Assembly: GCF_020297485.1 (NCBI RefSeq)
Contig: NZ_JAIWZC010000001.1
Coordinates: 1,302,001 to 1,366,000, forward strand
Source of the DNA: Enterocloster clostridioformis
GTDB taxonomy: Bacteria > Bacillota > Clostridia > Lachnospirales > Lachnospiraceae
DNA: 64,000 bases
Reading direction: 5' to 3'
The position numbers and the translations under genes were made by a program. The notes beneath the pieces are model-generated. The model worked only from the letters and a program-made list of their open reading frames with translations, ran no database searches and was not told where the DNA came from. This document shows, one piece after another, positions 16,630 to 25,124 of this stretch. Numbering within the stretch: position 1 is the first letter of the stretch; every line of letters begins with the position of its first letter.

Positions 16630-16650
16630 GAACACATATTCTGCTATGAT
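16629..16650 (+). promoter_or_regulatory. Polymerase promoter with LexA-like box
   Basis: CGAAC-ACAT-ATTCT (16629-16642) matches 8 of 10 fixed positions of the Gram-positive LexA box CGAAC-n4-GTTCG. It abuts an extended -10, TGC-TATGAT (16642-16650). This would place the damage-tolerance polymerase under SOS control. Confidence 0.45.
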
Positions 16651-16689
16651 ATCTGTAAGCGGACAATACGACAGAAAGGCCGGTGTTTT

Positions 16690-17937
16690 ATGATGGGACA
16701 GGGGGATCGTCTTATTTTTCATATTGATGTGAATTCAGCATTTTTAAGCTGGGAATGTGTGTACCGGCTTTCTCAGGACCCGGAGGCCCTGGATTTGAGA
16801 ACGGTTGCTGCTGCGGTCGGAGGGGACGCCAAGTCCCGCCATGGAATCGTGCTGGCTAAGTCTCCTTTGGCTAAGAGGTATGGGGTCACCACCGGGGAGC
16901 CCCTGGTTCAGGCCATGCGCAAATGCCCGGATCTGGTGGTTGTCCCGTCCCGATTTGATTTTTACATTAAATGCTCCCGGCGCATGATGGAGCTTTTGGA
17001 GGAATACACGCCGGACCATGAAAAATTCAGTATCGATGAGATTTTTCTGGACATGACCAGCACCATCCATCTCTTTGGCAGCCCCCTGGAGGTAGCCAAT
17101 GAGATTCGGGAACGGATCAGGAAGGATCTGGGATTTACGGTGAATATCGGAATCTCCACCAATAAGCTTCTGGCTAAGATGGCCTCTGACTTTGAGAAAC
17201 CGGATAAATGCCATACCCTGTTTCCCCGGGAGGTGGCTGATAAGATGTGGCCCCTGCCTATACGGGAGTTATTTTTTGTGGGAGGTGCTGCACAGAGGAA
17301 AATGGAAAACCTGGGGCTGCATACCATCGGACAGCTGGCATGCTGCAACCTGGGGGTGCTTAAGTCCCACCTGGGCGAGAAATATGCTGTCCTCATCCGA
17401 CAGTACGCCAATGGCATTGATGATGATCCTGTGGCTGAAAAGGAACCTGTCAATAAGGCGTATGGCAACAGCATCACCCTTTCCAGGGATATATCTGACT
17501 ATGAAAGCGCCTGCCAGGTCCTGCTCTCCCTCTGTGAAACCGTAGGCGCCAGGCTGAGGGCGGACCATGTGCTGTGCAATAATGTCTGTGTGGAGCTGCG
17601 TGACTGGGAGTTTAAGAATCAGTCGCACCAGATGGTCATACCGGAACCAACGGATTCCACCTCCGTGATTTATGAATATTCCTGCCGTCTGCTGAAGGAA
17701 TCCTGGCACATGACGCCGCTGCGGCTCATGGGTGTGCGGGCCGGTAAGATTTCCGATGACGGCTTCTCACAGATGAGCCTTTTTGACGACCCCGGACTTC
17801 AGAAGAAAAAGGATTTTGAAAAGGCAGTGGATGCCATACGCAGCAAATATGGAATAGACAGCGTAAAACGGGCCAGCTTCCTGCGAAAGGACGCCATCGT
17901 GGACCACGCTGCCAGCAAGAAAAAACATTTGAATTAA
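16690..17937 (+). CDS. dinB: Y-family (translesion) DNA polymerase, DinB/Pol IV type
   Basis: Low-fidelity polymerase that copies past damaged bases. The palm begins FHIDVNSAF with catalytic Asp13, and the second metal site SIDEIFLD gives Asp116-Glu117. A helix-hairpin-helix thumb (about 185-230) and a little-finger domain (about 245-355) follow. The 415-residue length is usual for the family. The start is the ATG at 16690 (or the adjacent 16693); the frame stays open upstream to 16447, but that part encodes the intergenic hairpin and is unlike any polymerase. A LexA-like box and extended -10 lie just upstream. The sequence is of the Firmicute HIDVNSAFLSWE subgroup. Confidence 0.9.
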   Translation: MMGQGDRLIFHIDVNSAFLSWECVYRLSQDPEALDLRTVAAAVGGDAKSRHGIVLAKSPLAKRYGVTTGEPLVQAMRKCPDLVVVPSRFDFYIKCSRRMMELLEEYTPDHEKFSIDEIFLDMTSTIHLFGSPLEVANEIRERIRKDLGFTVNIGISTNKLLAKMASDFEKPDKCHTLFPREVADKMWPLPIRELFFVGGAAQRKMENLGLHTIGQLACCNLGVLKSHLGEKYAVLIRQYANGIDDDPVAEKEPVNKAYGNSITLSRDISDYESACQVLLSLCETVGARLRADHVLCNNVCVELRDWEFKNQSHQMVIPEPTDSTSVIYEYSCRLLKESWHMTPLRLMGVRAGKISDDGFSQMSLFDDPGLQKKKDFEKAVDAIRSKYGIDSVKRASFLRKDAIVDHAASKKKHLN

Positions 17938-17994
17938 CAAATTTTCCGGGCAGTTGACGGGATTCTATACAGAAAACAGAGTTGAGGGACGGAC

Positions 17995-18894
17995 ATGAGA
18001 CGGAGAGAGCTATGCTATACCATTAGAGACAGGGAGGATGGAATTGTCCTTGGACAGTTTTTAAAGGCAAAGGGATTTTCCCACAGGCTGGCGGCGCGCA
18101 TTAAGGCCGGCCGGGGACTTGCGGTGGACGGAATGCCGGCGCACGCAGGTTACCGGCTTAAGGCCGGGGAGACAGTGGAGGTGGCGCTGCCTGAGGAGGA
18201 GGATTCCGGGAATATCGTGCCGGTAAAGCTTCCTCTTTCCATTGTGTATGAGGACGAGGATATACTGGTAATCAATAAAGATGCTGGCGTGCCCATCCAC
18301 CCTTCCCAGGGTCACTATGACAATACCCTGGCCAATGCTGTCTCCTGGTATTTCCGTGAAAAGGGGGAGGCTTTTACTTACCGGGTCATCAACCGGCTGG
18401 ACAGGGATACCACCGGGCTGCTTATCCTGGCCAGACATATGCTCAGCGCCTGTATCTTATCGGAACAAATGGCCGGACGCAGAATCAGGCGGGAGTACAG
18501 AGCCATTGTACTTGGGCATACACCGGAGGAAGGCACGGTTGACAGCCCCATTGCCAGGGCAGAGGGCTCCACCATTGAGCGCCGGGTGGACCCGGAGGCA
18601 GGCGAAAGGGCGGTCACCCATTACCGTACCCTGCTCTACAATGAAAAAAAGGACCTGTCTCTGGTAAGTCTCAGCCTGGAAACAGGCAGGACGCATCAGA
18701 TACGGGTCCACATGAGGTCCATAGGGCATCCCCTTCCCGGAGACTTCCTATACTGCCCGGATTACCGGTATATCGGCCGTCAGCCCCTCCACTCTTATCT
18801 CCTCAGGTTTGAACATCCTATTTCAGGGAAGGAGATGGAATTCACAGCCGGGCTGCCCGAAGATATGGAACGGCTCCTGCCGCCAGGCACCTGA
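17995..18894 (+). CDS. RluA-family pseudouridine synthase
   Basis: Converts uridine to pseudouridine in rRNA or tRNA. A short S4-like N-terminal segment (about 18-70) is followed by the catalytic domain. The signature INRLDRDTTG gives the catalytic Asp136. Other family blocks are visible: VYEDEDILVINKDAGVPIHPS (85-105, first half cited) and TGRTHQIRVHM near residue 230. The 299-residue length is normal for the RluD/YlyB group. The target nucleotide cannot be assigned from sequence. The gene lies 57 bp after the polymerase on the same strand, possibly cotranscribed, and is convergent with the methyltransferase gene, with stops 6 bp apart. Confidence 0.9.
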   Translation: MRRRELCYTIRDREDGIVLGQFLKAKGFSHRLAARIKAGRGLAVDGMPAHAGYRLKAGETVEVALPEEEDSGNIVPVKLPLSIVYEDEDILVINKDAGVPIHPSQGHYDNTLANAVSWYFREKGEAFTYRVINRLDRDTTGLLILARHMLSACILSEQMAGRRIRREYRAIVLGHTPEEGTVDSPIARAEGSTIERRVDPEAGERAVTHYRTLLYNEKKDLSLVSLSLETGRTHQIRVHMRSIGHPLPGDFLYCPDYRYIGRQPLHSYLLRFEHPISGKEMEFTAGLPEDMERLLPPGT

Positions 18895-18900
18895 CGGATT

Positions 18901-20403
18901 TTAATTCCGCCGCAGCCCCTTGGGATAATGGTTTTTGAGCATGCCTCCCGCATACTTGGCCCAGCCCAGGCTGAAACCGCCGGTGCAGACTAACACCCAG
19001 CCTTTCAGGCGTCCCTTAAATATTCCCGCCTCCTCGCTGAGAGCTTCACCTTTCAGGTACCGGATTACGCTGTCTCCGGAGGGGGACAGTTCCCAGGAGC
19101 ATTGCGCCTCCTCTTTCCTGAGCGCCAGGGCCAGGGCATGGGAGGGCTCAAAACGGTTCTTTTTAAGGGTGCCCATATGAAGCCCCGGCCGGAGTATCTT
19201 AAGTCCCTTCATGTCCGGCATATCGGCCGGCATCAGATACAACTGTTCCCCGAACAGAACATATTCCTTCCTCTCCAGGAAGGTGTCCGGTTCTGTCAGA
19301 GTGTCCCGGATAAAGGGTTCATAATCCCTGAACGCTTCTTTTCTCTTTCTGCTGTCCAGATACAGCCTGTCCCGGCTTTCTGTCTTTGCCGCATTTTCCG
19401 GATCCCCCTCCTTTCTCAAGACAGCCATGAAATGACCCTCTCCCTCCAGGATGTGGGGCATGATGCGAAGGGTCCTCTCCAGGCCCCAGCCTTCCGCCTC
19501 CGGCCCTGCCCACTGAGGCTTTCCTTTCGTAAAGCCAGGATAGGCAGGCACCTGTTCCACGCAGAATTCAGGATGGCGTCTCAGAAAGGCCAGAACCGTA
19601 CCCTCATTCTCCTCCGGGGCAAAGGTACAGGTGGAATATACCATTCTGCCCCCGGGTGCCAGCATGGCGGCTGCGTGGTCCAGTATCTCGCCCTGACGGG
19701 CGGCGCACATCTTCACATGTTCCTCACTCCACTGGCTTCTGGCTTCCTCATCCTTGCGGAACATTCCTTCACCTGAACAGGGGGCATCCACCACGATTTT
19801 GTGGAAAAAACGGTCGAATGTCCCGGACAGGCTTTGGGCGTCTTCATTGGACACCACTGCGTTTCGCACACCCATCCGCTCCATATTCTGGGAAAGTATC
19901 CTGGCCCTGGCCGGATGAATCTCATTGGACAGAAGAAAGCCGGTTCCCTTCATCCTGGAAGCGATGTGGCTGGACTTTCCTCCCGGCGCAGCGCACAAAT
20001 CCAGCACACGCTCTCCCGGCCCGGGGTTCAATAATTCCACCACGGCCATGGCGCTGGGCTCCTGGATATAGTAAAGTCCCGCCTCATGATATGGATGCTT
20101 TCCGGGCCTGTTATCCCCGGAATAATAATATCCTTCCTTCACCCACGGAATCCGCTCAAGGGTAAATCCGGTTTCCTGCCTGACCCGTTCCGCTGCTTCT
20201 GCGGCGCCGGTCTCTTCCCAGGTCCCTTTGTCTTTCCCGTCTTTTCCGCTTCCGGCTGCGTCCCCCCTTCCATCCGGGAACTTGAGACTGTTAAACCTCA
20301 ATCCCTGGACCCTTTCCTTGTCATAGCTGGCCGCAAAGGCCGGATATTCTTCTCCCAATAATGCTCTCATCCGCTCTTCAAATCGTACCGGTAAATCTGT
20401 CAT
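18901..20403 (-). CDS. RsmF/RsmB-type rRNA (cytosine-C5) methyltransferase
   Basis: SAM-dependent methylase of the NOL1/NOP2/Sun family. The SAM-binding loop is VLDLCAAPGGKSS (133-145). The two family cysteines are Cys209 in DAPCSGEG and Cys259 in STCT, one the nucleophile and the other for product release. The extra C-terminal half (about 300-500) contains the RsmF-like ferredoxin and PUA-like region, so 16S rRNA is the probable target. The ATG at 20403 (MTDLPVRFEE) is chosen with AGGACAGT before it; the open frame continues upstream to 20487 without family resemblance. A low-complexity Gly/Lys/Asp insert near residues 45-66 is probably a surface loop. Confidence 0.88.
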   Translation of the reverse strand: MTDLPVRFEERMRALLGEEYPAFAASYDKERVQGLRFNSLKFPDGRGDAAGSGKDGKDKGTWEETGAAEAAERVRQETGFTLERIPWVKEGYYYSGDNRPGKHPYHEAGLYYIQEPSAMAVVELLNPGPGERVLDLCAAPGGKSSHIASRMKGTGFLLSNEIHPARARILSQNMERMGVRNAVVSNEDAQSLSGTFDRFFHKIVVDAPCSGEGMFRKDEEARSQWSEEHVKMCAARQGEILDHAAAMLAPGGRMVYSTCTFAPEENEGTVLAFLRRHPEFCVEQVPAYPGFTKGKPQWAGPEAEGWGLERTLRIMPHILEGEGHFMAVLRKEGDPENAAKTESRDRLYLDSRKRKEAFRDYEPFIRDTLTEPDTFLERKEYVLFGEQLYLMPADMPDMKGLKILRPGLHMGTLKKNRFEPSHALALALRKEEAQCSWELSPSGDSVIRYLKGEALSEEAGIFKGRLKGWVLVCTGGFSLGWAKYAGGMLKNHYPKGLRRN

Positions 20404-20518
20404 ACTGTCCTGTTTCCCATCCTTATTGATATTCTGCCTGCCCGCGGCACATAAAATAAATGAGCTGCTGCATCCATGATACAGCAACCCACTTCATCCT
20501 TCAATCCTTTATACCGGA

Positions 20519-21079
20519 TTACAGTATTATCTTGTAATCATCTCCGCCTTCGCCGTTCACCACATAGTAGGCTGCGCCTTCGTTTGCCACAATATACAGA
20601 TCAATGGTCTTTATCTCAACGCCCCTGTGTGCTTTCTTGAATGCCTTCACAGCCTGGTCCAGCACATCCTTTGCCACAAGGTCCTTGCCGTCAAACTGGA
20701 AATGTACGGCTGCCTTTGGCTCTGCTGCCTTTCTGGCAGGTGCCTTCTTCACGGTCTCTTTCTTAGCTGCTGCTTTGGGGGCTGTCTCCTTCTTAGCTTC
20801 CGCCTTTGGAGCCGCCTCCTTCTTCACTGTCTCCTTTGGAGCCGCTGCCTTCTTGGCTGTTGTCTTAGAAGCTGTTTTCCTGGCTGTCGTCTTTTTAGCC
20901 GGAGCTGCCTTTGCTTCCTTCTCAACAGGAGCTGCTTCTGCCTTCACCGGAACTGCTGCCTCTGCCTTTGCTTCTACTTTCTCCGGAACTGCTGGTTTTG
21001 CTTCTGCCTTGGCCTCTGCCGGCTGTGCTGCCTGTGCTGCTGCCTTTACAGTTGCCTTAACATCTTTCTTTTCTACCAT
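20519..21079 (-). CDS. DUF6465-type protein with long Ala/Lys/Glu-rich N-terminal region
   Basis: 186 residues. Residues 1-122 are low complexity, made almost wholly of Ala, Lys, Glu, Pro and Thr, with recurrent AKKET/VKKEA/PKAEAKKE units like those of histone H1 and some bacterial nucleoid proteins. The last ~62 residues form a compact folded domain (FQFDGKDLVAKDVL to the end, with AYYVVNGEGGDDYKI) that I recognise as the Lachnospiraceae DUF6465 type, of unknown function. No signal peptide or membrane span is present. The basic tail suggests nucleic-acid binding, by composition only. It stands alone between the methyltransferase and L,D-transpeptidase genes. Confidence 0.75.
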   Translation of the reverse strand: MVEKKDVKATVKAAAQAAQPAEAKAEAKPAVPEKVEAKAEAAVPVKAEAAPVEKEAKAAPAKKTTARKTASKTTAKKAAAPKETVKKEAAPKAEAKKETAPKAAAKKETVKKAPARKAAEPKAAVHFQFDGKDLVAKDVLDQAVKAFKKAHRGVEIKTIDLYIVANEGAAYYVVNGEGGDDYKIIL

Positions 21080-21242
21080 AGTCCATATCCTCCCTAATTT
21101 TGAATAATGGCTTTACGAGTAATCCCCAGATGCATTAAGGGCATTATAAAATGGTTTTTTCCATTTGTCAATAAATTCACTTGAAAAATCGACTGCCTCC
21201 TGCAAAAATCCTTATGGTTTGGCCCTTACACGGCAAGTTTTG

Positions 21243-23204
21243 TCAGCTGACGCCCGGTCCGGCTGATGAGCCGGACTGTGGGGTCTGAAAGGCCGGGCCG
21301 TACCCTTCTGTGGTTCCGGACGACGGCTGTGTCTGGGCGGGTGCTGCCGTTGTCTGATCCGCAGGCTGTATAATAACCTGAGGCTGTGATGGCTGCGGTG
21401 ATGTTTCAGGTGGTACCGCCTCTGAGGGCAATGTCTCCGGCGGCAGTGACTCCGGCGGAACGGGCGGATTCGCCGGAGGTGCCTGTGTGGGCGCAGGCGC
21501 CGTCTGTGCAGGCGCCGTTGTCTCCTGGGGCGCCCTGCCGGAGGACTGGCTGGATTTCTTACTCTCTGTTCCCGGAAGGTCATAACAGATAACAGGCATG
21601 CCCGTATATACATTTTCAAAAAGCTCTTTGGCCTTGTCATAGGGCATGTTCACGCAGCCGTGGGACCCGCCGCTCTTATAGATGGAGCCGCCGAAGCTGG
21701 ACCGCCAGCTGGCGTCGTGGAAACCAATGCCTCCGTTAAAGGGCATCCAGAACTTCACCGGGCTGGCATATCCCTCCCCCTTCAGCACCGCGTCCCTCTG
21801 CTTGTATGTAATGGAGAAAATCCCCGGAGGCGTGGTATGGCCCCTGGAAACATTGCCGGAGACAAAGTCAGACTCCAGCACCTTTTGCCCGTCTTTGTAA
21901 AAAATCAGGTGCTGGGCTGTCAGGTTTACCTCCGCATACGTACTGCCGTAATCCGGCCCGTCATGGCTCGCGGCTGTCTGCAAATACACAGGTTCCCTGG
22001 TAACGCTCTCTCCTGCCTCCAGAATCCCCAATAGTTCTTTGGTCTCCTCGGACTGGTTGATCCTCCAGCCGTAAAAACCGGATACCTCCACATTCTGCCC
22101 GTAGCTGGTGGCAAAGGACCGCCTCTTGTATGCCGTGTTATGCCTGGAAGCCAGGCTCTTTACATAGGCTGCGGCCCGGTCCGGGTCAATGGAAACCTGT
22201 TCCCCGTCAGACACAAGCCACTCATGTATCTCATCCCCGTCCAGTACCTCTGTCTTACTGCCGAAGGTGTAGGTCACAGTCATGTTCACATAGCGGTTCC
22301 TGGCATCCCTGGCCGCTGCCAGAGAGGTATTGTCGCTGCGGATGGACGGAGCCTTGTAGCAGCCCAGCGCGTCCAGGTCTAATTCCGGGGCAAGACTGGA
22401 TATGGCCTGCTCTACCTGGGCCCTGACCTTATCCATATCAAGTGTGGTTCCTTCTGTCTCCGGCACAATGGAATATCCCTGGCCGCTCACATAGTCTGAC
22501 AGGTAAGCGTCCGAGGGCAGAACGGCCTTGCCGCTGTCAAAACAGGACAGGCCATTAAGTGTCTGTGCCAGAGCGTCATCATCATAGGCAATCATGGTCT
22601 TTATATCGTAGGATGGGCCCTTAAGCAGGTATCTGGGCCAGCGGAAAGGACTCTGCTGGCGTATGATTTCCTCCAGACTTCCGTCAAACACAGTGTGAAG
22701 GCCGATTTTCTCACCGGTGACCGTCTCCTGTTTCTCTTCACGCAGCTTAAGTACAAGACCGTAACCGTTTACTCCGGAGGCTATGAGTTCCTTCACTTCC
22801 TCCGCGGTCTTCCCTGACACGTCCGTCCCGTTAATAACTGTATGGGGAAAATATGTATTCCTGTAACCCTGGGCTTTGTACACATAGACTCCAACCAGTA
22901 CAATACCGGCCAGAATCAGAATCAGGGCAGCTGCCTTCCAGCTCAGGATTTTATCAAAAGGACCTTTTCCCTGTGTATCCAAGGTTCCCTGACCGTCATT
23001 TTGCGGATGTCCGTCACCCGTTCTGTTTTCGCCTGCCCCTCCGGTTTCCTGTATCCTATTCTCATGTACCCTGCGCTCCTGCGCCCTGCTATCTGCCAGC
23101 TCCTTCTGGCGCTGTTTGAAAGCCTCCCTGCTTCGGCTTCGGCGGGGACGCCTTGCCTCGCTGCGGGCAGGTACAGATTCTGCCTTATTTTTTTCTTCCC
23201 TCAT
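21243..23204 (-). CDS. L,D-transpeptidase with membrane anchor and Pro-rich tail
   Basis: Cross-links peptidoglycan (3-3 links) or attaches proteins to it. Residues 1-88 are a charged cytosolic region (Arg/Glu/Gln-rich), 91-109 a membrane anchor, and about 115-415 two repeats of the peptidoglycan-binding domain that usually precedes YkuD. About 420-545 is the YkuD catalytic domain with His496 and the SHGCVNM motif (catalytic Cys517). Residues 546-653 are a Pro/Thr/Gln/Ala-rich tail probably crossing the wall. Asn replaces the common Arg after the Cys-Val pair, a known clostridial variant. The length of 653 is large because of the long N- and C-terminal regions. The DUF523 gene ends 6 bp upstream. 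Confidence 0.9.
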   Translation of the reverse strand: MREEKNKAESVPARSEARRPRRSRSREAFKQRQKELADSRAQERRVHENRIQETGGAGENRTGDGHPQNDGQGTLDTQGKGPFDKILSWKAAALILILAGIVLVGVYVYKAQGYRNTYFPHTVINGTDVSGKTAEEVKELIASGVNGYGLVLKLREEKQETVTGEKIGLHTVFDGSLEEIIRQQSPFRWPRYLLKGPSYDIKTMIAYDDDALAQTLNGLSCFDSGKAVLPSDAYLSDYVSGQGYSIVPETEGTTLDMDKVRAQVEQAISSLAPELDLDALGCYKAPSIRSDNTSLAAARDARNRYVNMTVTYTFGSKTEVLDGDEIHEWLVSDGEQVSIDPDRAAAYVKSLASRHNTAYKRRSFATSYGQNVEVSGFYGWRINQSEETKELLGILEAGESVTREPVYLQTAASHDGPDYGSTYAEVNLTAQHLIFYKDGQKVLESDFVSGNVSRGHTTPPGIFSITYKQRDAVLKGEGYASPVKFWMPFNGGIGFHDASWRSSFGGSIYKSGGSHGCVNMPYDKAKELFENVYTGMPVICYDLPGTESKKSSQSSGRAPQETTAPAQTAPAPTQAPPANPPVPPESLPPETLPSEAVPPETSPQPSQPQVIIQPADQTTAAPAQTQPSSGTTEGYGPAFQTPQSGSSAGPGVS

Positions 23205-23210
23205 GCACCT

Positions 23211-23654
23211 TTACCTTTCTATGTCTTCCAACAGTCTCCCCACCTGACTCTCCCCATATACTCTAATCCCATGTTCCTTCAGACATGCGGCGCAGACACC
23301 GTCCCCCTCAGTAAGGGTGCCGGTAAATGTGCCGTCATAGACCTGCCCGCTTCCGCAGGAAGGGCTCCTCTCCTTTAGTATAGCTGCCTGGCAGCCGTAC
23401 AGCTGTGCCAGCTTAAGCACTTCCCCGGCGCCTTTTTCATATGCTGCCGTGACATCCCCGCCATCCCTTGTAATGACTCCTGTCCCCACCCGTTCCGCCG
23501 GTATCCTGGGCGTGGCCAGGCCGCCCAGGATTTCAGGACATACCGGAATCAGGTGATGTCTGCTTAAAAGTTCCTCTGCCTGGGGAATGAGCACGCCGCG
23601 GCCGTTATATCTGCATTCCACCCCCAGCAAACAGGCGCTTACCAGTATATTCAT
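23211..23654 (-). CDS. DUF523 family protein, 147 aa
   Basis: Small cytosolic protein of a widespread family of unknown function. Family features visible are the N-terminal ILVSACLLGVECRYNG, the CPEILGGLATPR block and the KERSPSCGSGQVYDGTF block with paired cysteines that could bind a metal or act in redox chemistry. The full family length is present. It lies 6 bp before the L,D-transpeptidase gene and so is very likely cotranscribed with it; whether this means a shared role is unknown. Confidence 0.85.
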   Translation of the reverse strand: MNILVSACLLGVECRYNGRGVLIPQAEELLSRHHLIPVCPEILGGLATPRIPAERVGTGVITRDGGDVTAAYEKGAGEVLKLAQLYGCQAAILKERSPSCGSGQVYDGTFTGTLTEGDGVCAACLKEHGIRVYGESQVGRLLEDIER

Positions 23655-23709
23655 ATTCCTCTTCCTTCCTTTTATGTATGTTTTCGGCTGACTGCCGCAA
23701 ACTGCCCAA

Positions 23710-25071
23710 TCAAAACAGCCTGCGGTTATCCTTCAGCACCTTTCCGCTTAACAGGATAAACGTTGTGGACGCGGCTGCGCAGGCCGTAATATCCGATATG
23801 GGCTCAGAATAAAACACAGCCTCCACCCCAAAATAACGTGGCAGCAAAATCATTCCCAGGAAATAGACCGACTTCCTGAACATGGACAGGCTGATGGCCA
23901 CCTTTGCGATTCCCATACCTGTAAATCCGTCTACCACCGTATATTCCACAGCCAGAGGGATGATACACAATGTAAATATCCGGATTGCCCACTCCGTCAC
24001 CTGGACATAGGACATTTCCCTTGTAAATATCCTGACAAAATATCCCGGTCCCGCCTGTGCAATAATGAACATGACAGTTGTAAAGGCAACCGATAAAAGC
24101 AGTACATGCTTTTCCGCCTTCCGTATCCTGTCAGCACGGCCCGCACCATAATTATACCCCATTACGGTCTGTGTTCCACCGGTAATTCCTCCCAGCGGCA
24201 TGGTAATAATCAGCATAAAGCTCTGCACAATGGTATTGCAGGTAAGGAGCATGCCGCTTCTCTCTGGTCCCCCATAGCTGCTTATAACCATGTTCATGAT
24301 AATGATGAGCAGGCTGTCCGAGGCAATGATCAAAAACGGGGACAAGCCCACCAAAAGCACCTGCTTCATGGTTTTCCACCTGTACCCGCCAAAAGTAATC
24401 CGCACCAGGGGACGCTTTCCGAACAGAAACAGCAGCACATAGATACAGGAGGCCATCTGTGACAGCACGGTTGCAATGGCAGCTCCCCTGACCCCCATGT
24501 TCATGCCAAAGATGAACACCGGGTCCAGCACGATGTTGCTCACAGCGCCCAGCACCACTGACTTCATGCCCACCGTGGCAAATCCCTGGCATATGATGAA
24601 CTGGTTCATGCCTGCTGAGAGCAAAGCAAATGCAGTGCCTGTCAGATACCAGCTCATGTACTGGTTGGCATAGGGAAATATAGCCGGTCCCGCACCGAAG
24701 AATACCAGAAGCTGATCCTTAAACAGATAGGACACCGTCATAATAATAAGGGCCATACCTGTCAGAAGGGCGAAGCAGTTGGCCACCATCTGGGCGGCAG
24801 CCCTCTCATTTTTCTGTCCCAGACGGATACTCATGAGAGGCGCTCCTCCCACTCCAATCCAACTGGCAAACGATGATATCAGGGTGACCACGGGGCCGCA
24901 TATTCCCACGCCGGCCAGGGCCAGGGCGCCGATTTCCGGAATATTTCCGATGTACATACGGTCCACGATGCTGTACATCACATTCACAAATTGAGCCAGC
25001 ATGGAAGGAAATGCCAGCCTCCACACCAGCCCTCTGACTTTATCTGTATCCAGATTATTCTCCACTTTCAA
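23710..25071 (-). CDS. MATE-family multidrug/cation antiporter
   Basis: Integral membrane exporter driven by H+ or Na+, usually for drugs, flavins or other cationic compounds. The 453 residues form about 12 predicted membrane helices in two MatE repeats (about 15-175 and 240-400). The N-terminal block GLVWRLAFPSMLAQFVNVMY is typical of the clostridial branch. The Asn/Asp-containing loops of each half are present and there is no frameshift. The substrate is not predictable. It sits in a run of minus-strand genes, 53 bp after the AI-2E-type permease gene. Confidence 0.9.
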   Translation of the reverse strand: MKVENNLDTDKVRGLVWRLAFPSMLAQFVNVMYSIVDRMYIGNIPEIGALALAGVGICGPVVTLISSFASWIGVGGAPLMSIRLGQKNERAAAQMVANCFALLTGMALIIMTVSYLFKDQLLVFFGAGPAIFPYANQYMSWYLTGTAFALLSAGMNQFIICQGFATVGMKSVVLGAVSNIVLDPVFIFGMNMGVRGAAIATVLSQMASCIYVLLFLFGKRPLVRITFGGYRWKTMKQVLLVGLSPFLIIASDSLLIIIMNMVISSYGGPERSGMLLTCNTIVQSFMLIITMPLGGITGGTQTVMGYNYGAGRADRIRKAEKHVLLLSVAFTTVMFIIAQAGPGYFVRIFTREMSYVQVTEWAIRIFTLCIIPLAVEYTVVDGFTGMGIAKVAISLSMFRKSVYFLGMILLPRYFGVEAVFYSEPISDITACAAASTTFILLSGKVLKDNRRLF

Positions 25072-25124
25072 CTCCGTCTTCTCCTGATTAGATTTTATTT
25101 CCTTTTACCTCAATAGCCGGAACC

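Noticed and set aside
16447..16689. N-terminal extension of the Y-family polymerase
   Set aside because: It reads through the inverted repeat, gives Pro/Arg-rich sequence unlike any polymerase, and normal length is reached from 16690.
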